A DNA stretch of 18,165 bases from Micavibrio_C sp964577255 (GTDB lineage Bacteria; Pseudomonadota; Alphaproteobacteria; Micavibrionales; Micavibrionaceae), in assembly GCA_964577255.1 (NCBI GenBank), contig CAZNYM010000038.1:1-18165 (forward strand), given 5' to 3'. Position 1 is the stretch's first letter. Each line of letters begins with the position of its first letter. The position numbers and the translations under genes were made by a program. Positions 12,432 to 18,165 of the stretch are shown here, in pieces. Below the pieces are notes generated by a model. It made no database searches. It saw only the letters and a program-made list of their open reading frames with translations, and was not told the origin of the DNA.

Positions 12432-13603
12432 GATGTCTTTCTTTTCTGTCTATTCTGCAGAAGGTTTTCGTAGATTTCCCAGATTTTACCGGCGTGTTTG
12501 TCCATACCGTGTACGGCAGCCACCAGCCTCTGCCCCGTTACTCCCATGGTGCCGAGGCGCTCGGGATGATCAAGGCATTCCTGCAGGGCCTTGTGCAAGC
12601 CGGAAGCAGTGATGGATGTGACGAGATAACCGGTTTTTCCGTCGATCACGTAATCGGGTATGCCGCCGACGGCGAAGCCGATCACGGGCGTGGCGAAGGA
12701 CAGCGCTTCGACGCCGACCAGCGGGCCCGGATCGTCCCAGATTGAGGGAATGATGAAAACATCGGCCCTGGCATAGGCGGCCGCGAGGCCGGTATGGTTG
12801 ACCCAGCCGTGGAAGGTGATCCTGTCTTTGATGCCAAGCCGTGCCGCCAGTTCTTGCGCAGGGGCCAGACGTGGCCCCTGGCTGTATACGTCAAGCCGCC
12901 AGTCGCCACGCAGACCCGTAAGGGCACGAACCAGGATCTCAAGACCCTTGCCGGTGACAGCCTGACCGGAAAACAGAAATTCAAGCGGGCGGCTTTGCCC
13001 GGCGCCGCGGCGCTTGTCGATCGTTTCTGTCGCGTGAGCCCAGAATTTACTGAAATAAGGAATTTTGTGAACGCGCTCGGGATTGAATCCGTTTTGCAGC
13101 AGCATATTGTGCATATGCGTGCTGCCGACGATCTGGGCGTCGAAGCGCCTGTAAAGGTCGCGCTCATCGATTTTTTTCTGCAGGCTCAGAAGTTGGGGAA
13201 TTTTCGATCCCGGTGCCGGGCGGCCGATGACGCAGCCATAGCAGGCGCATTGCGCATCGAGCGGCCGGCGGCAACGATCGCCGGGCCAGCGGCGCTTGCC
13301 CCGGCGCAAGCAGGTCGAGGTGTAATCGTGAAATGTTCGCACGAGTGGCAGATCCAGATTGAACAGGGCCGAAAGCCATTTCATGTCGCTTAGCAGGTGA
13401 ACGTGAAGGATATCTCCGCCTAGCGCGCGCAGATCATCCGGGCTTTGCACAGGGCGGAAATCCAGTCCCGCGGTTTCAAGACTTGCGCCCAGAACCGGGT
13501 TGATATGGGCGATAATTGGGTCTTTTTGCATCCGCGCCAGCTGGATCACGTAATTGGGCAAGCCGCCGATACCCATTTCTTCGCCCAAGTGAATGATTTT
13601 CAT
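12428..13603 (-). CDS. GT4-family glycosyltransferase with Cys-rich N-domain insert
   Basis: This 391-residue protein has a GT-B fold, retaining-type glycosyltransferase. The N-terminal domain opens MKIIHLGEEMGIGGLPNYVI (family glycine loop). The C-terminal nucleotide-sugar domain has FSGQAVTGKGLEILVRAL and DVFIIPSIWDDPGPLVGVEA, ending the donor site with ALSFATPVIGFAVGGIPDYV. The frame is open further upstream to 13807, but the ATG at 13603 is preferred: it forms an ATGA overlap with the preceding gene stop and gives a normal GT4 N-terminus. After FHDYTSTCLRRG the N-domain carries five Cys (C98, C111, C119, C121, C124), a spacing suggesting a bound metal or disulfides. It probably adds one sugar of the surface glycan repeat; the specificity is unknown. 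Confidence 0.92.
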   Translation of the reverse strand: MKIIHLGEEMGIGGLPNYVIQLARMQKDPIIAHINPVLGASLETAGLDFRPVQSPDDLRALGGDILHVHLLSDMKWLSALFNLDLPLVRTFHDYTSTCLRRGKRRWPGDRCRRPLDAQCACYGCVIGRPAPGSKIPQLLSLQKKIDERDLYRRFDAQIVGSTHMHNMLLQNGFNPERVHKIPYFSKFWAHATETIDKRRGAGQSRPLEFLFSGQAVTGKGLEILVRALTGLRGDWRLDVYSQGPRLAPAQELAARLGIKDRITFHGWVNHTGLAAAYARADVFIIPSIWDDPGPLVGVEALSFATPVIGFAVGGIPDYVIDGKTGYLVTSITASGLHKALQECLDHPERLGTMGVTGQRLVAAVHGMDKHAGKIWEIYENLLQNRQKRKTS

Positions 13604-15027
13604 GGCGCGGCATCCTTTCTGACCGTCGCCGCCAGCAGGCCGAGCATGAGAATGCTGACCAGGAGAAAATGCATATTCTGCAGGAACAGCATGTCGACCA
13701 TACCGAACGTCATATAGGCCCCCAGCGATCCCAGCGCGGCCAGGATGAAGGCGTCGGAGGGGTTGCCCTGGCGTTCGCGCCATCCACGCAGCAGGCGCAG
13801 AAGGCATGCCAGAAGAAAGCCGATATAGGCTGTGAAACCAAGCAGGCCCGTGCCGGTCAGGACCTCGAGGTAGGTATTGTGACAGTGCAGAGATTCATAC
13901 CCGAGTGGCACGTTGAGATTGATGCCGCCATGGGCGTACACGGCGTCCTTGAAGCCGCCGAACCCGACGCCGGTCAGGGGGCTGTCGGCGAACACTTCAA
14001 GCGCCCGGCCCCAGATGATCAGGCGGTCGAGCACGGCTTCGGCTCGCCCCGGCACCAGGCTTGTGAGCGCGCCGTCCCAGCCGTAAATCAGCAGCAGGCT
14101 GAAAAGTCCACCGGCGATCAGCGTGCCGCCCACCGCCACCGCCGTGAAGCCGAAACGCGGGCGCGCTACCAGCAGCAGCACGGTGCCCATGACCAGGCCG
14201 CCGAGCAGGCCGCCGCGCGATTTGGCGAAATACATGCCGCCCAGGCAGATGACCAGCGAAACGATGGCGAGTTTGCGCCATATCGGGCGCGGCGGGAACA
14301 CGATCAGGCTGATAGTCACGCTCATGGTCATGGCCAGATACATCGCCAGGCCCTGCGCGCCGCCGAAAGTGCTGCCGGCCCGGCCCGAAACATCGAAAGT
14401 ATGGCGGATTTTACTCAGCGCCGAAGGGATGGGCGGCTCGATGCCCAGAATTTTACTGATCGAGCGGCCGTTATTGAGCACCTCGACAATGCCGTCGAGC
14501 GCGAACAGGGCGGGAATGGCGATGAAAATCGCCGCCGCCCAGTCCCACAGCCGCCGGTCGGCCACGTGGAATGCCATCATCAGCACCGGCAGAACCATGA
14601 ACCATTCAATCAGGCGTATGATCTGCTTGACCGTGCCGCCGGTGTTAACCGCCGTCAACAGCGACAGCATGGCGCAGACGATCAGCGGCAGGGCTGCCCA
14701 GACGATGAAGGGAATCCGCAGGCGGTCTTCCGCCTTGCGCATCATGAAGAAGGGCCAGGCCATGCCCCACACCACGATCACACCGTCGGCCATGTTGAGG
14801 GGAATGCCTGCCACGGTCTTCTGCAGTGGAATGGCGATGCTCAGGATCAGCAGGCTGAAGGGAATCTCGGGCCGTTGCAGGATCACGGCGAAGCCGATCA
14901 GGGCCCCCACGGCGGCCACGCCCAGCACGGGGCTCTGTACGGTGATGAAAGCGGCGATGGCCCCCGCTACGATGGCGAATAGCAGGGCCGGAATATCGGT
15001 CTGTACCGTCGCTGTGCCCGCTTTCAT
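13600..15027 (-). CDS. O-antigen ligase/polymerase-like membrane protein (Wzy_C/RfaL family)
   Basis: This roughly 475-residue polytopic membrane protein has about eleven hydrophobic segments and a large periplasmic loop, the usual shape of O-antigen ligases (WaaL) and Wzy polymerases. The family motifs are SRGGLLGGLVMG (about residues 270-281) and, after the large loop, the LHCHNTYLEVLTGTGLLG stretch (about 380-397). The loop also contains IIWGRALEVFADSPLTGVGFG, cut here as IIWGRALEVFADSPLTG and VGFGGF. The ATG at 15027 is preferred over an upstream one at 15042, because it overlaps the preceding stop as ATGA. Sequence alone does not separate ligase from polymerase. No Wzx flippase is visible in the window. 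Confidence 0.88.
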   Translation of the reverse strand: MKAGTATVQTDIPALLFAIVAGAIAAFITVQSPVLGVAAVGALIGFAVILQRPEIPFSLLILSIAIPLQKTVAGIPLNMADGVIVVWGMAWPFFMMRKAEDRLRIPFIVWAALPLIVCAMLSLLTAVNTGGTVKQIIRLIEWFMVLPVLMMAFHVADRRLWDWAAAIFIAIPALFALDGIVEVLNNGRSISKILGIEPPIPSALSKIRHTFDVSGRAGSTFGGAQGLAMYLAMTMSVTISLIVFPPRPIWRKLAIVSLVICLGGMYFAKSRGGLLGGLVMGTVLLLVARPRFGFTAVAVGGTLIAGGLFSLLLIYGWDGALTSLVPGRAEAVLDRLIIWGRALEVFADSPLTGVGFGGFKDAVYAHGGINLNVPLGYESLHCHNTYLEVLTGTGLLGFTAYIGFLLACLLRLLRGWRERQGNPSDAFILAALGSLGAYMTFGMVDMLFLQNMHFLLVSILMLGLLAATVRKDAAP

Positions 15028-15980
15028 GGCCTGACATCCCACGACAGCGGTTCAAGCGCGATGATGGCTTTGTAGCCTTCCGTCCGCCGGCGGGCGTTTT
15101 CGGGGTCACCCGGTAGCACCTTATATATAAGCAGGGCCAGACACAGAACGGAATCTGTGATCATCTTGAGCAGGGCAGTTTCAAGGATGTGCCGGTGCTT
15201 GCGGTAGAGAATATAGCGGCTTTTGCGCAGCTCCATGCTCATGCGCGGATTGAAGGGGCGGGCGGTGCGGGCGGCGCGCTTGCCGCTCGGCGCCCGGCCG
15301 GATGTCTGACCGCCCAGGTGCGTCACCGTGGCGTAAGGCAACAGGAAAAGGTCCCAGCCCGCCCGGCGCGCCCGCAGGCACCAGTCCATATCCTCGTCGT
15401 ACATGAAAAACTGCTCATCCAGCAGGCCGATCCTGTCAACCACCGCCTTGCGCACCATCAGGCAGCAGCCGTGGATGCGGTCGATGGCCAGGGCCTGGTC
15501 GCGGTTCTGGTTTTTGCCGGGGAACTGCGGTCCAGCAACGGCGCGCAGGATCATCTCCGCGATGGTGGGGAAGCGGCAGGGGTAATCCTGGTCGGTGCCG
15601 TCCGGGTTGAGCACGCGCGGCCCCACCATGCCCGTATTTTTTTCCCGCTCCATGAACGTTACCATATCGCCCAGGGCATGCTCCTCGAGGAAAGCGTCGC
15701 TGTTGAGCAAAAGGATGTAGGGAGAGGTCGCTTCCCGCAGGGCGCGGTTGTTGCCAGCAGCGAAGCCGATATTGCCCCCGGCGTCGATCAGGCGGATATC
15801 GGGATGCGCCGCGCCGATGGTTTCAAGGCTGCCGTCTTCCGAACCGTTATCGACGACGAAGATTTTTACCGGCACGTTGTCCCGGGCGGCGCGGTCCTTG
15901 GCGGTCTGCACAGCGCGACAGGTCAGGTCGGCCGTTTTGTAATTGACGATGACGATGTCGACGGACGGCAGGGGGGTCAT
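15024..15980 (-). CDS. GT2-family glycosyltransferase (WbbL-like, rhamnosyltransferase type)
   Basis: This 318-residue protein has an inverting GT-A fold. It shows VDIVIVNYKTADLT at the N-terminus, the nucleotide motif FVVDNGSEDGS (41-51), the metal-binding region YILLLNSDAFLEE (DxD variant NSD, 93-95) and the catalytic-base region FFMYDEDMDWCLRARRAGW (191-209). GNIGFAAGNNRAL (69-81) is typical of the WbbL group, whose characterised members transfer rhamnose. The C-terminal part has an amphipathic segment (LLKMITDSVLCLALLIYKVL) that may lie on the membrane. Only one base separates its start from the stop of the epimerase gene, and its end overlaps the next gene as ATGA. Rhamnose specificity is an inference from family resemblance. 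Confidence 0.9.
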   Translation of the reverse strand: MTPLPSVDIVIVNYKTADLTCRAVQTAKDRAARDNVPVKIFVVDNGSEDGSLETIGAAHPDIRLIDAGGNIGFAAGNNRALREATSPYILLLNSDAFLEEHALGDMVTFMEREKNTGMVGPRVLNPDGTDQDYPCRFPTIAEMILRAVAGPQFPGKNQNRDQALAIDRIHGCCLMVRKAVVDRIGLLDEQFFMYDEDMDWCLRARRAGWDLFLLPYATVTHLGGQTSGRAPSGKRAARTARPFNPRMSMELRKSRYILYRKHRHILETALLKMITDSVLCLALLIYKVLPGDPENARRRTEGYKAIIALEPLSWDVRP

Positions 15981-15981
15981 G

Positions 15982-16803
15982 TCAGGCCGCGTCCTTTCCC
16001 GCTTTGAGCGCCGCCCCGCACAAGAGGCAGTCGGCGTGTAGGTCTTCGGAGGAAATTATAGGAAAATCAAAAGCTTGGCGGCTTTTATTCATATCCAGGA
16101 AAAATTGATCGTCTTCCGAAAATTTGGTGATTACAAGTTCCCCCGCGCCGTAGCCTTCGATCATCCATGAAGCGATCATCCCGACCTCGGCCCCGAAACC
16201 GGCGCCGAGATTGAAAATCCCTCCCTGCGGGCGGGCGGCGACCTGGCCCAGCATCGGCGCCAGGCGCCAGACGGCGACGAAGTCGCGGCGGACGGAGGGG
16301 CTCATGTCGTAAATGATCCGCTTGCTGTCGCGCAGGGTGGTCTGCGCCATGCCGAAAAAGGATTTGCGGCCGTACTCGAAGCCGAAGACATTCGAAGCGC
16401 GCAGGATCGTCAGGCGTTCTTCGGGCAGGATGATGGCCAGCGCGCGCTCGACCGTCAGCTTGTTGCGGCCATAGACATTGACCGGGCGTGGCTCCTGGTT
16501 TTCCGCGAGCGCCAGGCCCGTCAGCGGACGGCCGTAGACCATGCGCGAGCTCATCATCACATATTGTGCACGCTCCGGGGCGATCAGGCGGGCCAGGCGG
16601 CTGTCTAGGTCTTCGCTTTCGGCATAGGGTTCACTGCGCAGGCGCGGGGAAAAGGCGAGGTTGATGACGACGTCGCTGCCGGCCACCCACTTCGTGTCCC
16701 GCAGGGCTTCTTCATGCGACAGATAAGCCCACGAAGTGCCCGCCGGATGATCGCGCAGCGTCCGGGCGATAAATCCGCTCTTGCCGACGACCGTGACCTT
16801 CAT
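15982..16803 (-). CDS. Short NAD-dependent sugar epimerase/dehydratase (extended SDR)
   Basis: This 273-residue protein opens with VTVVGKSGFIARTL, a variant of the TGxxGFIG cofactor loop. The catalytic set is present: S85/S86 in YVMMSSRMVYG and Tyr-x3-Lys Y111-K115 in VNVYGRNKLTVERAL. RASNVFGFEYG (135-145) and FNLGAG (197-202) are further typical extended SDR elements. It is shorter than most GalE/RmlB-like enzymes (310-350 residues), mainly between the cofactor loop and the catalytic Ser. It has several C-terminal Cys (ADCLLCG) that are not part of the usual family pattern. It should modify a nucleotide sugar or lipid-linked sugar for the glycan of this operon; the substrate is unclear. The start overlaps the upstream GT2 gene as ATGA. 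Confidence 0.87.
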   Translation of the reverse strand: MKVTVVGKSGFIARTLRDHPAGTSWAYLSHEEALRDTKWVAGSDVVINLAFSPRLRSEPYAESEDLDSRLARLIAPERAQYVMMSSRMVYGRPLTGLALAENQEPRPVNVYGRNKLTVERALAIILPEERLTILRASNVFGFEYGRKSFFGMAQTTLRDSKRIIYDMSPSVRRDFVAVWRLAPMLGQVAARPQGGIFNLGAGFGAEVGMIASWMIEGYGAGELVITKFSEDDQFFLDMNKSRQAFDFPIISSEDLHADCLLCGAALKAGKDAA

Positions 16804-17723
16804 GCCTGATCTTTCCAGAAATATTGATGCATGCTCAGTTTTCTCAGCACCGCCGGCGGCAGGCGTTCATGCTGCGCGCCCAGCATGAAACCCGCGTATT
16901 TGGCCAGCGTGCGGGGCACGATTCCGACGATGTCGAAAATATTGCCCTCCCGGGCCATGAATTTCAATTCACCAAGGACATAACGCATCCCTTCACCGCC
17001 GGATTTCAGCGTACGCTGCTTCAGCCAGGGGTCGACGTGCAAAAGCGCGCCGATATCGAAATAGCGGCGGAACTCCTCGGCCAGCGAATAATTATGGCTA
17101 TGCCTGACACAGGCCTCGGCCAGATAAAGACTGGTATAACCCGCCTCGAGCAGCCGGCCCGCCGCCGCCATGTCTTCCCCCAGCGGCAGATATTCGGGGA
17201 AGCCGCCGATCTCCTTAAGCGCACGCGCACGGTAAGCGGCGAAGGAATTGGAGCAGAACAGCGCCTTGATGCCGCGCGCCGGAATGTCGGCCGCCGTGGT
17301 CGCGCGGCTTTGCGGCGGGTAATTATGCAGCCGGGCATAGCGGGCGGCGAGGGTGGCGTCCTCGTGCGGCAGCTGGCGGCCGCAGATAACGGCCACTTTC
17401 TCATCGCGCGCGAACGCTTCGATCATGCGGGCGACCAGGTCGGCGGCGGCCGGCAGGGCGTCCTGCGTCATATAAATAAGCATGTCCGCCTCCGGGCACA
17501 GCGCGGCGCCGAGATTGCGGGTCTTGCCGTGACCGAAATCCTGCTTGCGGATGACGTGAACCTCGTAACCGGCCGCGCGCAGCGTCTGCGCTGTGCCGTC
17601 GCCTGAAGACGAGTCGATGAACAGGATTTTGTCCGGCTGCGGCGAGAGCGCCCCGAGCGCCGGGATCAGCCGGTCGAGCCAGTGTGCGGCGTTGTAGGTC
17701 GGGATGATCAGGGCGCTTTTCAT
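16800..17723 (-). CDS. GT2-family rhamnosyltransferase-like protein
   Basis: This 307-residue protein has an inverting GT-A fold. ALIIPTYNAAHWLDRLIPAL is at the N-terminus, then LFIDSSSGDGT (34-44) and the DFGHGKTRNLGAAL element (62-75), which is characteristic of rhamnosyltransferases of the RfbF group. The metal site is in YMTQDALP (84-91) and the catalytic base is in LPLGEDMAAAGRLLEAGY (179-196). The C-terminal KLSMHQYFWK ending is also seen in this group. A ribosome site (GGGGGAG) lies about 7 bases ahead of the ATG, 13 bases after the sugar transferase stop. The gene ends in an ATGA overlap with the epimerase gene. It probably adds the second sugar after the initiating transferase. Rhamnose is a family-based guess; no rml genes are in the window. 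Confidence 0.9.
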   Translation of the reverse strand: MKSALIIPTYNAAHWLDRLIPALGALSPQPDKILFIDSSSGDGTAQTLRAAGYEVHVIRKQDFGHGKTRNLGAALCPEADMLIYMTQDALPAAADLVARMIEAFARDEKVAVICGRQLPHEDATLAARYARLHNYPPQSRATTAADIPARGIKALFCSNSFAAYRARALKEIGGFPEYLPLGEDMAAAGRLLEAGYTSLYLAEACVRHSHNYSLAEEFRRYFDIGALLHVDPWLKQRTLKSGGEGMRYVLGELKFMAREGNIFDIVGIVPRTLAKYAGFMLGAQHERLPPAVLRKLSMHQYFWKDQA

Positions 17724-17736
17724 GGCCGCGCTCCCC

Positions 17737-18165
17737 CTAGAAGGCGTTCTTGCCGGTGAAACCCATCACCAGGGTGCGCATGATGATCATAAAATCGAAC
17801 CACAGCGACCAGTTCTGGATGTAATTCATGTCGTATTCGAAACGGCGGCGCAGATCGTCCTCGGTGAAGGTGTTGCCGCGGGCGCCGTTGATCTGCGCCC
17901 AGCCAGTCAGGCCCGGACGCACCCGGTAGCGCAAGGAAAACTGGTCGACGACTTCCTCGTACACCTTGTTGCCGGCACGTACGCCGGGCGGATGCGGGCG
18001 CGGCCCCACCACCGACATGTCGCCGCGCAGGACGTTGATGAACTGCGGCAGCTCGTCCAGGCTGGTGCGGCGGATGAATTTGCCGATGCGGGTGACGCGC
18101 GGATCGTCACGGTCGGTCAGCTTGATGTCCTTTTGCTCGCAGGCCTCAAGGCGCATGCTGCGGAA
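17737..18165 (-). CDS. Polyprenyl-phosphate sugar-1-phosphate transferase, C-terminal part (5' truncated)
   Basis: The frame is open to the window edge; the first visible residues FRSMRLEACEQ continue from upstream, so the ATG at 18156 is internal. This bacterial sugar transferase family (WcaJ/WbaP/ExoY) moves a sugar-1-phosphate from its nucleotide to undecaprenyl phosphate on the inner membrane face, starting each repeat unit. Seen are TRIGKFIRRTSLDELPQ, the INVLRGDMSVVGPRPHPP motif, RYRVRPGLTGWAQINGARG and the final RFEYDMNYIQNWSLWFD plus a C-terminal amphipathic helix. About 142 residues are visible. The catalytic Asp-Glu pair is in TSLDELPQ. It is the first gene of the polysaccharide operon as seen here; the promoter and the N-terminal membrane domain lie beyond the window. 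Confidence 0.94.
   Translation of the reverse strand, partial: FRSMRLEACEQKDIKLTDRDDPRVTRIGKFIRRTSLDELPQFINVLRGDMSVVGPRPHPPGVRAGNKVYEEVVDQFSLRYRVRPGLTGWAQINGARGNTFTEDDLRRRFEYDMNYIQNWSLWFDFMIIMRTLVMGFTGKNAF

Noticed and set aside
13669..14982. Plus-strand open frame of 437 codons opposite the O-antigen ligase-like gene
   Set aside because: It is His/Gln/Arg-rich shadow sequence; the opposite strand shows a coherent multi-pass membrane protein.
1..18165. CRISPR arrays, tRNA or rRNA genes, insertion sequences, attachment sites
   Set aside because: I saw no regular spaced repeats, tRNA-like cloverleaf with conserved TTCGA loop, transposase motifs or terminal inverted repeats.

Overview
The window is GC-rich, densely packed bacterial DNA that looks alphaproteobacterial. 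The evidence is the SUF gene order sufD-sufS-sufT-sufA, a short FabI paralogue of a type I know mainly from alphaproteobacteria, and a type I secretion operon. A run of exactly 100 N (3598-3697) points to a scaffolded draft or metagenome assembly. The species cannot be named from this sequence. Region 1 (1-2510, plus strand) is the 3' end of a SUF iron-sulfur cluster operon: the C-terminal part of sufD, complete sufS, a sufT-like MIP18/DUF59 gene and a sufA-type A-type carrier. The genes overlap or nearly touch and should form one transcript.

Region 2 (2511-10174, minus strand) is the most unusual part. Read in its own direction it encodes a 682-residue, very acidic, low-complexity protein. 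That protein has a collagen-like Gly-X-Pro tract, three LDPVE-type repeats, a Gly/His-rich tail and no Sec signal. It is followed by two different ABC exporter half-transporters, an HlyD-type membrane fusion protein (interrupted by the assembly gap) and a small RsbW-like ATP-binding protein. The layout suggests a dedicated type I secretion system with its own substrate. The two ABC subunits carry complementary defects in their ATPase motifs, as expected for a heterodimer with one working and one degenerate ATP site. No TolC-like outer-membrane gene is in the window.

Region 3 (10175-10526) is an AT-richer divergent intergenic region with a good promoter candidate for the plus-strand fabI and weaker signals for the minus-strand secretion operon. 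Region 4 (10527-11288, plus) is a single FabI-type enoyl-ACP reductase gene. Its stop codon lies in a perfect 7-bp hairpin shared with the stop of the convergent acyltransferase gene.

Region 5 (11295-18165, minus strand) is a surface polysaccharide operon. In transcription order it holds a polyprenyl-phosphate sugar-1-phosphate transferase (cut by the window edge), a rhamnosyltransferase-like GT2, a short NAD-dependent sugar epimerase/dehydratase, a second GT2, an O-antigen ligase/polymerase-type membrane protein, a GT4 glycosyltransferase and an acyltransferase-3 membrane protein. Most junctions are ATGA overlaps, so translation is probably coupled. Together the genes could start a repeat unit on undecaprenyl phosphate, extend it, polymerise or ligate it and acylate it. 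Having a matrix-like secreted protein system beside a polysaccharide operon suggests this chromosomal stretch is devoted to the cell surface or biofilm, but that link is inference.
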